Numbered from the stretch's first letter, positions 18,280-26,736 are shown. The stretch is 64,000 bases of DNA from Bacillus sp. 1780r2a1 (GCA_024134725.1 CP099863.1:3221258-3285257), one strand, 5' to 3'. Numbers and translations: made by a program. Notes: generated from the sequence alone by a model not told the origin.

Positions 18280-18726
18280 TTAGGCACTACAACCGCAGCT
18301 TCCACCTGCTCCGCACCCTCCGCCACAGCTGCTTCCTGTATCGAAAAATGGATTGCCAGTTGGAACTTTTATATGTTCTGACACAGATTGTCCAATGATA
18401 ACACTAATCTCATCCAAAAGCTTTTGTAGCTCATTTTCTGCTTTTTTAAACGCAGCAATCGTATGCTGTAAGTCTACAGAACGCTTAATATCACGCATTT
18501 GCTTTGTAATGGATTTATAATCGGGATGATATTTACCAAACCGCTGGACATCTTCGTATTGCTCTTTCATTTTACCGAATTCAGCAATTAATTCCTGTGC
18601 TTCTGTGTCTTTATTTAATCTATTTAAACATTCACGATAATGTTCAGCTACATCTGAATGCAAGACCATATTTGCTAGTGCATCAGACTCATCAAGTAGC
18701 TCAATAGTTCTCATTGTTGTGAGCAT
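18280..18726 (-). CDS. ylbF: YlbF (RicF), subunit of the RicAFT regulator complex
   Basis: A 148-residue helical protein (YlbF/YmcA fold, about residues 8-120) ending in a tail with CGGGCGAGGSCGC, four cysteines. In B. subtilis YlbF, YmcA and YaaT form a complex with [4Fe-4S] clusters that promotes RNase Y-dependent mRNA processing and affects Spo0A phosphorylation, competence and biofilm formation. The tail cysteines fit cluster binding. The start at 18726 is set by AGGAGGTG ten bases upstream. It is nearly the same length as the B. subtilis protein (149). Confidence 0.93.
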   Translation of the reverse strand: MLTTMRTIELLDESDALANMVLHSDVAEHYRECLNRLNKDTEAQELIAEFGKMKEQYEDVQRFGKYHPDYKSITKQMRDIKRSVDLQHTIAAFKKAENELQKLLDEISVIIGQSVSEHIKVPTGNPFFDTGSSCGGGCGAGGSCGCSA

Positions 18727-18776
18727 CGTAAATATACACCTCCTACTTTATCTTATCATGTTTCACTTTCAAAAGA

Positions 18777-18811
18777 AAAAGAACATGCAACATTTTATTA
18801 CATGTTCTTTT
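18777..18811 (-). terminator. Terminator after the small lipoprotein gene
   Basis: AAAAGAACATG pairs with CATGTTCTTTT around a 13-nt loop, 4 bases past the lipoprotein stop codon and upstream of ylbF. Confidence 0.75.
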
Positions 18812-18814
18812 CAT

Positions 18815-19204
18815 TTATACAATTTTAATTGTAAAAGATTCTTTTAAATTGTAACTTTCATGCTCATTTTTCATTAGTTCAATCGTAACTTGATGAGAAC
18901 CTTTAGGTAATTCTTTAATAACAAAAGCTGCTTGTGTAATAGGATTAATTGCTTTACCGTCGACTTTTACTTCAAGAAAACCATTGCCATCATTAAATGA
19001 AAATCCGTTAATGATACATTCAACATATACATTAGCTCCCCTTACATGCTGATGTACTACCAATTGTTTCTCTGTACCAATCGTTTCCATAGCAGCTTGG
19101 CCTGAAAAGCTTACTATTTCTTTATTTGTTTCCGGCTTTGGCTTATCATTCTGGCATCCTACAAGTGAAAAGATACAAGCTACTAAGCATAATATAACAC
19201 GCAT
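18815..19204 (-). CDS. Small putative lipoprotein of unknown function
   Basis: A 129-residue protein with a short lipoprotein signal: MRVILCLVACIFSLVGC, with lipobox LVGC and Cys17 as the acylation site. After a charged linker (NDKPKPETNKE) comes a beta-rich domain of about 95 residues that reads like an immunoglobulin-type fold (GFLEVKVDGKAINPITQAAFVIKELPKGSHQVTIELM). I chose the ATG at 19204 because it gives a clean signal peptide and has AAGG nearby; further ATG codons lie upstream in frame. It would be anchored outside the cytoplasmic membrane. It sits between ylbE and ylbF, where B. subtilis, as I recall, has no such gene. Confidence 0.75.
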   Translation of the reverse strand: MRVILCLVACIFSLVGCQNDKPKPETNKEIVSFSGQAAMETIGTEKQLVVHQHVRGANVYVECIINGFSFNDGNGFLEVKVDGKAINPITQAAFVIKELPKGSHQVTIELMKNEHESYNLKESFTIKIV

Positions 19205-19271
19205 CCAGATCATCCTTTGCATATGTTTTATGCTTAGCTTTTGCACTGACATTCTTTTTTACTCAAAAAAA

Positions 19272-19291
19272 AGCTTCGTAAACACGAAGCT
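19272..19291 (-). terminator. ylbD-ylbE terminator
   Basis: AGCTTCGT / ACGAAGCT with a 4-nt loop is followed on the minus strand by eight T residues, 10 bases past the ylbE stop. Confidence 0.9.
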
Positions 19292-19301
19292 CTCTAACAC
19301 A

Positions 19302-19538
19302 TTATTGATTCCTCATCGATTGAAACATGTGAAACATCATGTTTGCCATCTGAATTGAGTTTGAAAATTTTTCAACTTTATGAGGAATTGTCTGCTTATA
19401 ATAGGTTTTGGACTCTAAGTCAAACTTCTCTAATTCATCTGGGTTTCTCGTCAAGCGTCGATACCACATCGGCTGCTCCCGAATGAACTCATTCAACTTT
19501 GGCTTAGAACGAATGTACTCATATACATCTTCCCTCAT
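19302..19538 (-). CDS. ylbE: YlbE-like protein
   Basis: A 78-residue protein (MREDVYEYIRSKPKLNEFIREQPMWYRRLTRNP...) of the YlbE family, rich in aromatic and charged residues, with a C-terminal amphipathic helix (SIQMANMMFHMFQSM). Function is unknown. It starts 6 bases after the ylbD stop with an AAGGA site and is almost certainly cotranscribed with ylbD, as in other Bacillus genomes. Confidence 0.88.
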   Translation of the reverse strand: MREDVYEYIRSKPKLNEFIREQPMWYRRLTRNPDELEKFDLESKTYYKQTIPHKVEKFSNSIQMANMMFHMFQSMRNQ

Positions 19539-19544
19539 AATTAG

Positions 19545-19958
19545 CTAATCCTTCCGAAAACCAAATGGATTTCTTGGACCAGTCGGCGTGCTGCGCGTTA
19601 ATGATTTTGGTGATTGAAACTGCTGCAACACCTGCTGGATATTGGTAATAGCTGAGTTAATGTTTGTAATATGGTTTTGCATTTGATCTAAATCCATATT
19701 TTTAAAGGATGATACAATTGTGGACATAATATCTTTTTTGTTCTCTGCTTCCTCTGCCGTTTCTAATTCTGCTTTCTCACCTTCAGAGCGATAAGTATCC
19801 CATATGGAATCTTCAGCTCCAAATAAGTACCAGTCTTCATATAGTTCTTTCCACGTTTTTCTCTGCGCCCGAACTTCTTCCACTAGCTTCGGGTGCGCTT
19901 TAACAAAGTTTTTAAATTCTACAACAGATGGATGAACTTCTCGTTTTGTCTCATTCAC
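19545..19958 (-). CDS. ylbD: Spore coat protein YlbD
   Basis: A 137-residue protein with the YlbD N-terminal region (HPSVVEFKNFVKAHPKLVEEVR). A long acidic helix follows, then a helix rich in I, N and Q (MQNHITNINSAITNIQQVLQQF) and a basic tail ending RNPFGFRKD. The family is described as a putative coat protein. The start is probably the GTG at 19958, six bases after AGGTGA; a GTG two codons upstream overlaps that site. It is the last ylb gene before the block changes to ypjA-qcr. Confidence 0.85.
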   Translation of the reverse strand: MNETKREVHPSVVEFKNFVKAHPKLVEEVRAQRKTWKELYEDWYLFGAEDSIWDTYRSEGEKAELETAEEAENKKDIMSTIVSSFKNMDLDQMQNHITNINSAITNIQQVLQQFQSPKSLTRSTPTGPRNPFGFRKD

Positions 19959-20028
19959 AGTCACTCACCTCATACATAATAGCCTACTATAGTGTAGAGT
20001 ATGAGGGGTTGTTTGGTTCGCCTATTTT

Positions 20029-20631
20029 TTAAATTTTTTTCATAATTATGCTGTTTTTTTGAAACGGTAAAACCGCTAGTATGTATGCTAACAGAATTGA
20101 AAAGATGCTCAGCCAAAACGTAAAGTAACCAATTTGAGGGATATAATCATTTAACATGCTATACCTTGGCATCATAAAGAACACATAGTCGATGATGTCA
20201 TTATGTAAAGTCCAAACAGCCGCAATTGCTAAATGCCAAAGCTTGATTCGGTAAAACGGTGAATATAATAAACCTTGAACAGCCATGGCACCATGTGATC
20301 CCATAAGCATAAGCATGATGGCATCCATTTGCCCCGTTGTCAAATAGACAAGAATATTCATTACAACTGCCCAAATTCCATATTTAAACAGCGTAATCAT
20401 TGCTAGAGCTTCAAAGAGTGGAAGCTGCTTTTTAAATAAAAAGCCAATTAAAACGATAACAAAAAACAAGCTTGCCGTCGGACTATCTGGAACAAATAAA
20501 AGAAAATGAGCAGGAGTTTGTGATAACTGATTCCCATACCAAATATAACCATAGATTGTTCCCAAGATGTTGATGATTAGTAAAAGTGTCAAAAAGCGTT
20601 TATCCTTTAACGTATACCAAAACCAACTCAA
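20029..20631 (-). CDS. ypjA: DUF1405 membrane protein YpjA
   Basis: A 200-residue protein with about six membrane helices and conserved polar spots (GNQLSQTPAHFLLFVPDSPTAS, LHNDIIDY) seen in the YpjA/DUF1405 family. Function is unknown. It follows qcrC, as in B. subtilis. The start is probably the TTG at 20631, eight bases after AGAGG. An upstream in-frame GTG overlaps that ribosome site. Instead of ypjB, the next gene is ylbD. Confidence 0.85.
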   Translation of the reverse strand: MSWFWYTLKDKRFLTLLLIINILGTIYGYIWYGNQLSQTPAHFLLFVPDSPTASLFFVIVLIGFLFKKQLPLFEALAMITLFKYGIWAVVMNILVYLTTGQMDAIMLMLMGSHGAMAVQGLLYSPFYRIKLWHLAIAAVWTLHNDIIDYVFFMMPRYSMLNDYIPQIGYFTFWLSIFSILLAYILAVLPFQKNSIIMKKI

Positions 20632-20708
20632 CGTGAACACCTCTCTTCCGTTTCATATGAATTGCGACAATTTCTTCATCATTATAAAGTTATTTTTCAC
20701 AAAAAAAA

Positions 20709-20741
20709 ATACCTATTCATAGCAAAGCTATAAATAGGTAT
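20709..20741 (-). terminator. qcrABC terminator
   Basis: ATACCTATT / AATAGGTAT with inner pairing (ATAGC / GCTAT) is followed on the minus strand by nine T residues, just past the qcrC stop. Confidence 0.88.
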
Positions 20742-20745
20742 CTTT

Positions 20746-21516
20746 TTATTCCTCTTTCCCTATGTTTGCTATAAACTCAGAAAGCGTTTTTAATTCTTCA
20801 TCTGAGCCTTTAAAAATACCGGCTGGCATACTACCTTGACCATTCTTAGCAATATCTGCGATTTCTTCAGCAGATAAATCTAATCCTGTCAGTGCCGGAG
20901 CTGCAGGTCCTCCCTGAAGATTTTCACCATGACAGGTTAAGCACGTCTGCTCTTGCATAATTTTGTAGCCGTCTGCTTCCGTATCAATTGCTACTTCTTC
21001 ACGGATTTCTCCCTGTGCTTCTTTTGCTTCCCAGTCAACACTTACAACTGACTCCCATGTTAAATAAAACACGGCAGCTACTCCTAATAGCATAAAGCCA
21101 GTTGCCAACGGGCGCTTCGTTGGCCTTCTTTCCGGACCACGGTCAAGAAACGGCGCAAGCATAAGCGCACCAAAAGCGATACCTGGAATAATAAAGGCTC
21201 CAATGGCGTTATATGGACCTGAAGCATACGTATACTTTAAGAGCTGGTATAAAAATAAGAAATACCAGTCTGGTAATGGCAGATATCCTGTATCAGTCGG
21301 ATCTGCAATCCGCTCCAATGGAGAAGGATGCGCGATAGTTAAACAAAGATAACCAATTAAAAAGACAGCACCTACCATCCATTCCTTTAATAAAAAGTTT
21401 GGCCAAAATGCTTCCGTTTTACCTGGAAATTCCGAATAGTCTTTTGGAATATTCGGTTTTCTTTCAGCAGGTACACGTGAGTCACCGACGAATTTCATCC
21501 CTTTACCACGATGCAT
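20746..21516 (-). CDS. qcrC: Menaquinol:cytochrome c reductase, cytochrome b/c subunit
   Basis: A 256-residue fusion protein. The N-terminal part resembles subunit IV of the b6f complex, with three membrane helices (about residues 44-62, 102-123 and 137-153) and a PDWYFLFLYQLLKY quinone-site segment. The C-terminal part is a cytochrome c domain with a CLTCH haem site (Cys192, Cys195, His196) and probable axial Met in GSMPAG. It passes electrons from the Rieske and b subunits to cytochrome c on the outer face. The start MHRGKGMKFVGDSR has AGGGAGG upstream. It is the last gene of qcrABC. Confidence 0.96.
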   Translation of the reverse strand: MHRGKGMKFVGDSRVPAERKPNIPKDYSEFPGKTEAFWPNFLLKEWMVGAVFLIGYLCLTIAHPSPLERIADPTDTGYLPLPDWYFLFLYQLLKYTYASGPYNAIGAFIIPGIAFGALMLAPFLDRGPERRPTKRPLATGFMLLGVAAVFYLTWESVVSVDWEAKEAQGEIREEVAIDTEADGYKIMQEQTCLTCHGENLQGGPAAPALTGLDLSAEEIADIAKNGQGSMPAGIFKGSDEELKTLSEFIANIGKEE

Positions 21517-21573
21517 GCCGATTCTCCCTCCCTTTCTTCACATATTTCTCACATATAAATTAAATGTTTTAAC

Positions 21574-22248
21574 TTATAGTGGACCAGAAATACCTTGTTT
21601 ACGAATCATTAAGAAGTGAGCACCCATTAATCCCAGCAAAGCACCAGGTAAGAAGAAGACGTGAATCGCAAAGAATCGAGTAAGCGTCTGGGCACCAACA
21701 ATATCTGGATGTCCTGATAACAGCGTTTTTATTTGTTGGCCAATAATTGGCGTGGACTCAGCTATTTGTAACCCTACTTTTGTAGCAAATAGCGCTTTCA
21801 TATCCCATGGCAATAAATAGCCTGTAAACCCTAAACCTAACATAACGAAAAAGATTAGAACTCCTACAATCCAGTTTAGTTCTCTTGGCTTTTTGTATGC
21901 TCCTTGGAAGAAAACGCGAAGTGTATGTAGAAACATCATGACAATAACAAGGCTAGCTCCCCAATGGTGCATACCACGAACAATTTGACCGAATGCAACT
22001 TCATTTTGTAAATAATAAACAGATTCCCATGCATTTTTAATATCCGGTACATAGTACATCGTTAAAAACATACCAGATAAAATTTGAATAACGGTTACAA
22101 AAAACGTCAGACCACCAAAGCAATAAACAAACGCTGAAAAATGGTGAGCTGGATTGACGTGTTCAGGTACTTCATGATCGGCAATATCACGCCATAATGG
22201 GGTAATATCAAGCCGCTCGTCTACCCAATCATAGATCTTATTTAGCAT
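21574..22248 (-). CDS. qcrB: Menaquinol:cytochrome c reductase, cytochrome b subunit
   Basis: A 224-residue four-helix cytochrome b6. Histidines in GMHHWGASLVIVMMFLHTLRVF and in the last helices (RFFAIHVFFLP and GAHFL) would bind two haems. Cys43 is kept; in B. subtilis QcrB this residue covalently holds an extra haem c. It oxidises menaquinol in the cytoplasmic membrane. The start is 3 bases after the qcrA stop, so the two genes are tightly coupled. Confidence 0.96.
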   Translation of the reverse strand: MLNKIYDWVDERLDITPLWRDIADHEVPEHVNPAHHFSAFVYCFGGLTFFVTVIQILSGMFLTMYYVPDIKNAWESVYYLQNEVAFGQIVRGMHHWGASLVIVMMFLHTLRVFFQGAYKKPRELNWIVGVLIFFVMLGLGFTGYLLPWDMKALFATKVGLQIAESTPIIGQQIKTLLSGHPDIVGAQTLTRFFAIHVFFLPGALLGLMGAHFLMIRKQGISGPL

Positions 22249-22251
22249 GCT

Positions 22252-22761
22252 CTATGCCCCTCCCCGTGGTTTAGCTTTCCCAAGATACAATGTACCATCT
22301 TTTACTTTTTGTACGTATCCATCTAGCGGCCCCATCGGTGGAGTGCCGGCTACATTCTTTCCGTCTTTGTAATATCTTCCGTTATGACATGGACAGTAAA
22401 ATTGGTCTGGATGCGCTTTATCACCAGCCCAGTTAACCGTACAGCCTAAGTGCTTACAAATTGGTGATAAAGCTACAATTTCTCCATCTTTGTCTTTGTA
22501 AACCCAAGCTGAACGCGGTTCTTCTGACTCATGCCAACCGTCAACTTGATTTACTTTAAAGTCAACCCGCTTCGGTTCAGCTGTGATGTCATCCACTTGT
22601 GCGACAGCCACTAAATCCTGATCTACCCCTTTTTTTAATACTGGATCAACCGCAAACCTTACCATTGGCATGAGCATACCGGCAGCCATAAATCCTCCTA
22701 CACCAGTAAGAGTGTAATTTAAGAACTGTCGTCTTGATACCCGATGGTCTTTCTCACTCAT
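22252..22761 (-). CDS. qcrA: Menaquinol:cytochrome c reductase, Rieske iron-sulfur subunit
   Basis: A 169-residue Rieske protein with cluster-binding motifs CKHLGC and CPCHNGRY. A Tat-like start (SRRQFLNYTLTG) leads into one membrane anchor, so the cluster domain would be placed outside. It takes an electron from menaquinol in the QcrABC complex. It is the first gene of the operon, with a sigma-A-like promoter about 100 bases upstream and a CcpA-type box further up. Confidence 0.96.
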   Translation of the reverse strand: MSEKDHRVSRRQFLNYTLTGVGGFMAAGMLMPMVRFAVDPVLKKGVDQDLVAVAQVDDITAEPKRVDFKVNQVDGWHESEEPRSAWVYKDKDGEIVALSPICKHLGCTVNWAGDKAHPDQFYCPCHNGRYYKDGKNVAGTPPMGPLDGYVQKVKDGTLYLGKAKPRGGA

Positions 22762-22846
22762 GATATTCCCCCCTCTATTAAAAGCTCAGCCCCTTAAACA
22801 TAGTGTGGAAACATGATGATTTATTCTATTAAACTAGGACATTTTC

Positions 22847-22875
22847 ATGATATATCAATATGCATGGAAGGTCAA
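22847..22875 (-). promoter_or_regulatory. Sigma-A-like promoter of qcrABC
   Basis: On the minus strand TTGACC (22875-22870) and TATCAT (22852-22847) are 17 bases apart, five of six matches for each box. The qcrA ATG is about 85 bases downstream. Confidence 0.6.
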
Positions 22876-22936
22876 TATAAGCAACCCCTAAAACATGGAA
22901 ATAACCCGTATTTTTCTAAATTTTTTGGTTATTTTT

Positions 22937-22950
22937 TGTTTACGCTTCCA
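22937..22950. promoter_or_regulatory. Candidate CcpA (cre) box upstream of qcrABC
   Basis: The minus-strand sequence TGGAAGCGTAAACA resembles a cre site, with central CG and flanking TG/CA. It lies about 60 bases upstream of the qcr -35 box, so direct roadblock repression of that promoter is not obvious. Confidence 0.4.
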
Positions 22951-22968
22951 TTCTTATCTTATTAAGGT

Positions 22969-23427
22969 TTAGCTTTTCCACTTTTCCAGGAAATCTGGAA
23001 TGATTTGTTCAATTTGATCTGCAACCACCCTTTGCTTATGGTATTCTTCCATATGTTCTAAAGGAAGCGTTGGAATCCATATTAGCTTTGATGCCAACTC
23101 TTGATCATAAGGAATCCAGTCCCGATCATTTGTTAAGAAGAAAATATGCTTTATCTCACTAGCACACGCTTGATTCTTCCAATCTATCAAGCTCTTGAGA
23201 GCATGTTGAGTTCCGGGTTGTTTTAGGTATGTAAAACTTGGTGCTACTAGAACTCGTCCTTTAAATTGTCGTTCTAATTCTGACGTAATAATTGCTGTAT
23301 ACTCGTTCATTGCTGCAGTTGTTTTCATTGCTGCTCCAAAGTCAATTGGAATTAGCGGAATAATAATTGAATCAACATATTCTTTAGATTGTAGGTATAA
23401 TTCAATATCTTTTACATGCCATTTCAT
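22969..23427 (-). CDS. ypiF: DUF2487 protein YpiF
   Basis: A 152-residue soluble protein (MKWHVKDIELYLQSKEYVDSIIIPLIPIDF...) with several buried-strand segments (RVLVAPSFTYL, IKHIFFLTNDRDW), typical of YpiF/DUF2487, function unknown. The ribosome site GGGGTGA supports the start. It lies between ypiB and qcrA, as in B. subtilis. Confidence 0.88.
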   Translation of the reverse strand: MKWHVKDIELYLQSKEYVDSIIIPLIPIDFGAAMKTTAAMNEYTAIITSELERQFKGRVLVAPSFTYLKQPGTQHALKSLIDWKNQACASEIKHIFFLTNDRDWIPYDQELASKLIWIPTLPLEHMEEYHKQRVVADQIEQIIPDFLEKWKS

Positions 23428-23473
23428 TTACATTTCACCCCATTGTTGCTGTATATTACTTTTTAGATATGGC

Positions 23474-23516
23474 AAAAAGAGATTGACTGTACTGCTAGTG
23501 TAGCCAATCTCTTTTT
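23474..23516 (-). terminator. Terminator after ypiB
   Basis: AAAAAGAGATTG / CAATCTCTTTTT with a 19-nt loop, 4 bases past the ypiB stop. It separates ypiA-ypiB from ypiF-qcr. Confidence 0.75.
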
Positions 23517-23519
23517 ACA

Positions 23520-24068
23520 TCATTTTAATTGATAATGCTTATTTAAATATGTCGTGAGACGCTCAAATTCTTCTCTGTTATTTTCATCTAGTGCTTTATC
23601 GATTAACTCCATGATTTTTGAACGTTGGAAGCGCTGAATGGACTGTTCCAACACTTGCTCTGCAAGGAGGCGATCTTTTTCATTTGTTTGAACTGTTTTA
23701 GGCATATATGGGTTTTCTTCTAGCACCGCAACATATTGCGTTGATGAATATAATGAGCGAAAATTAAGCTGAATATAAATATCTTCATCTCGATTTAATC
23801 GAATATCATGAAATGATTTTTCTGCATCTGTTGTCATGATGTTTTCTTTATAAAAACGAAACGGTGGGTCTTCTACACAATGTGTTGACATGACCATTCC
23901 TCGAGGGCAAAACTGCGCTTGCTCTACGAAGTGAACGCGCTGCATCAGTTGATCATGACTCATTAAATAGTTTAAAATCCATACACACTCTCGGCGTTTT
24001 AATTGATAATTTGTTAAAAACCAGCGAACAAATTCTTTCTTTTCGTTGACAGTAACAGGGGTCGTCAT
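23520..24068 (-). CDS. ypiB: UPF0302 family protein YpiB
   Basis: A 182-residue protein. The N-terminal helical UPF0302 domain contains [26 protein letters not shown] and a following PRGMVMST segment; a helical IDEAL-type tail ends the protein ([25 protein letters not shown]). It is a cytoplasmic protein of unknown function, often encoded with the TPR protein YpiA. The start follows GGAGGGAAG. Confidence 0.88.
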   Translation of the reverse strand: MTTPVTVNEKKEFVRWFLTNYQLKRRECVWILNYLMSHDQLMQRVHFVEQAQFCPRGMVMSTHCVEDPPFRFYKENIMTTDAEKSFHDIRLNRDEDIYIQLNFRSLYSSTQYVAVLEENPYMPKTVQTNEKDRLLAEQVLEQSIQRFQRSKIMELIDKALDENNREEFERLTTYLNKHYQLK

Positions 24069-24165
24069 AGTCTCACTTCCCTCCTCTGTGTTTAATCACA
24101 GGTCTTAAACACCTTTTACAGATTAATATTCCACATGACAATTAGAAAATCCTTTGAACTATTAT

Positions 24166-25422
24166 TTATTCTTCCAGTTGAAATAATATGTCTTGAATTT
24201 CAACTGATGATGGATCTAAGACAAGTAATTTTTCAAACATTGCTTTGGCTTTTTCTCGATTTCCTTCTTCCAGTAGGAAGTAGCCGTATTCTTCAAGAAA
24301 CGCATATTCATCTAAAAAGACGCGAGATGCTGCTTCATAATGCTCTGCTGCTTTTTCATATTCTTCTATTTCCTGATAAGCTTTTGCCAGATCCCAGTCA
24401 AAGTTTGGGTCATGCTCATTGTATTCATTAGCATGGGTAATTAACTCGATAACTTCTTCGTATTTCTCCTGGCTCATATACAGTTTAGATAATGTCAAAA
24501 TTGCTTCAACATATCCTGGGTCCAACGCAACGGCTTGTTTAAAAGCTGCTTCTGCCTCTTCTTCTATACCGCGTTTTAACGCAATTTTCCCTTTAAAGAA
24601 ATAGAGTTCTTTTTGGAATTCATCTTGAGATATTCCTTCATTAACTGCAGCTGCAGCTTCTTCAAGCAGCTCTTCGTGCTCGTAGGATTTTGCTAAATAT
24701 AAATACAAAGAATGGTATTGAGGATCTAACTCTTTTAACTCCACAAATTTTTCAATAGCTGTTTGATAGTGACCAGCTTGATAAGCTGAAAATGCGTACT
24801 CAAATAACGTGTTAATTTCTAGCTTATCTTCTAACGCATCATGAAAATAAGGAAGAGCCTCTTCAAATTTCCCTACTCCGCTTAAACTTTCTGCCAGACG
24901 CTGCCTTAAGTCAATTCCATTTAGTTCTTTATCTGTTTTTAGCACCTCTTCAAAATAAGGAATAGATTGCTGATACATACCTTGACTGCTGTAGAATTCA
25001 CCTAGTGCAAAATCAATTACCTTTTCAGTTGGCAACAAACGTTTGGCTTCAAGCAGCTTTTGTTGACTTACTTCTGTTAAACCTTGCATTTGGTATAAAT
25101 CAGCCATTAAGATCAAAGCTGCTACGTAATTTGAGTCAGTCGTTGCTACTTGACTTAAGATATGGATAGCTTCTTCTTCTTCCTCTAAGTCAATTAAAAT
25201 TTCTGCTTTTAATAGATGAAGCTCACCTTCTGATGGATACTCTTTAATTAGCTCGTCTATTAAAGGTAGTGCTTCATTTACAAGTCCCCATTCATGAAGC
25301 TGTTCGACCATTAAAAACTTTTCCTCGTCAGTTGCCTCATGCTTCAGCTCATTGATAAGCGCTAGTCCTTTTTCAACTTCATTTTCCTCTACATATCGTA
25401 TAGCACGATCTAATTTCGTCAT
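24166..25422 (-). CDS. ypiA: TPR-repeat protein YpiA
   Basis: A 418-residue protein built almost wholly of about ten to eleven tetratricopeptide repeats (for example EGELHLLKAEILIDLEEEEE and AEAAFKQAVALDPGYVEAIL). It is strongly acidic and probably a cytoplasmic scaffold; the function is not established. The ATG at 25422 has AAGGAG upstream; a slightly longer frame lacks a ribosome site. The B. subtilis protein is 423 residues. In that species the EPSP synthase gene lies between tyrA and ypiA. Here only a 185-base gap with a terminator is found. Confidence 0.9.
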   Translation of the reverse strand: MTKLDRAIRYVEENEVEKGLALINELKHEATDEEKFLMVEQLHEWGLVNEALPLIDELIKEYPSEGELHLLKAEILIDLEEEEEAIHILSQVATTDSNYVAALILMADLYQMQGLTEVSQQKLLEAKRLLPTEKVIDFALGEFYSSQGMYQQSIPYFEEVLKTDKELNGIDLRQRLAESLSGVGKFEEALPYFHDALEDKLEINTLFEYAFSAYQAGHYQTAIEKFVELKELDPQYHSLYLYLAKSYEHEELLEEAAAAVNEGISQDEFQKELYFFKGKIALKRGIEEEAEAAFKQAVALDPGYVEAILTLSKLYMSQEKYEEVIELITHANEYNEHDPNFDWDLAKAYQEIEEYEKAAEHYEAASRVFLDEYAFLEEYGYFLLEEGNREKAKAMFEKLLVLDPSSVEIQDILFQLEE

Positions 25423-25567
25423 TCTATAATCTCCTTTATCACTTCGTCTATATGTTTTTATCACTTAGTATGATTAATTGTATTGACTAATAGGTATAAA
25501 CAAATTTGTTGGTAGTCCCTATAATAAATGAGATTACTGTTTTGTTCAACAAAACGGATTGAATAAT

Positions 25568-25598
25568 AAGAGAGGTGATAAAGTATATCACCTCTCTT
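25568..25598 (-). terminator. Terminator of the aro-trp supraoperon
   Basis: A 13-bp stem (AAGAGAGGTGATA and its complement) with a 5-nt loop, 10 bases after the tyrA stop. The T tract on the minus strand is short, so termination may be partial. Confidence 0.75.
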
Positions 25599-25607
25599 GT
25601 AACTACA

Positions 25608-26729
25608 TTATGAAATAAACGTCTGATAACCTCGGCCTTCTAAGCATACTTTTGCTTTTTTACGATCTTCATCGGTTTGAAAACTAAGTCTTAAAACACC
25701 ATAGATATCAACGCGCGTTTCTAGAATACGAATGTTTGTAATGCTAATTTCTTCTTCTGCTAAGTACCCTGTTACTTCTGAAATGATACCAGGATAGTCA
25801 GGGACGTCTACATATAGATCATAAAAAGACGGTATAGCTCCTTTTGAACGCACGGGAAGCTGATCACGAAATTCTTTTGCCTGAGAAAAATAAGCATAGA
25901 TATTCTCAGCATTTCTCTTCTCAATCATACTACGCACATTTTGCATCTCATCTAGCCAATAATCGAACATTTGAAGTAACGCATCTTGATTATGAAGCAA
26001 AATATCTCTCCACATCGCTGGACTGCTCGATGCAATGCGAGTAATATCACGAAACCCACCCGCTGCTAGCTTAGAAACAAGCGGGTTCCCTTGTTGATAA
26101 TGTTCTGCTTGATGCACAAGGCTAGCCGCAATGATATGAGGGAAATGGCTGATAACACCTGCAAGTTTATCATGTTCTTTTGGTGATAAAACAATGATAT
26201 TAGCTTTTGTACCTGCGAGTAGCTTTTTAAGTTTATCAACAGCCTCACTTTCCGTATGAGGAGAAGGAGTTAACACATACATTGCATTTTCAAATAAATG
26301 GGCTTTAGACGCTGCGACGCCACTTTTATGAGATCCAGCCATCGGATGACCGCCAATAAAATGAATACCTTTTGAAATCAAGCATTCGGCTGTTTGAACG
26401 ATTTGTTCTTTTGTACTTCCAACATCAGTAACAATAACCTCTTTTTTCAAAGGAATATTTTCTAATTCTTGCACAACTTGAACGGCTTGCGTAACAGGCA
26501 CAGCAATAACAATGAAATCCGCTTCTTTAGCTCCCGCTTCAATTGAATTACTTATTTCATCAATAACTGTTAACGACTTTGCTAACTTTACCTGTTCTTC
26601 ATTAATATCGTAACCAATAACATGCATTGATTCATATGTACTCTTTATATTTAACGCTAACGAACCACCAATTAGGCCCATCCCAATTACAAAAACTGTT
26701 CCTGTCACCTTTGTCACCTCATATTTCAC
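25608..26729 (-). CDS. tyrA: Prephenate dehydrogenase
   Basis: A 373-residue enzyme with an NAD-binding motif GMGLIGG near residue 16, a catalytic HPMAGSHKSG segment and a C-terminal ACT domain (about residues 300-370, DVPDYPGIISEVTGYL). It converts prephenate to 4-hydroxyphenylpyruvate for tyrosine; the ACT domain suggests feedback control by an amino acid. The first ATG (26729) gives the length used. A GTG seven codons later has AGGTGA in good position and could be the real start. It is the last gene of the supraoperon. Confidence 0.95.
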   Translation of the reverse strand: MKYEVTKVTGTVFVIGMGLIGGSLALNIKSTYESMHVIGYDINEEQVKLAKSLTVIDEISNSIEAGAKEADFIVIAVPVTQAVQVVQELENIPLKKEVIVTDVGSTKEQIVQTAECLISKGIHFIGGHPMAGSHKSGVAASKAHLFENAMYVLTPSPHTESEAVDKLKKLLAGTKANIIVLSPKEHDKLAGVISHFPHIIAASLVHQAEHYQQGNPLVSKLAAGGFRDITRIASSSPAMWRDILLHNQDALLQMFDYWLDEMQNVRSMIEKRNAENIYAYFSQAKEFRDQLPVRSKGAIPSFYDLYVDVPDYPGIISEVTGYLAEEEISITNIRILETRVDIYGVLRLSFQTDEDRKKAKVCLEGRGYQTFIS

Positions 26730-26736
26730 ATATGAA

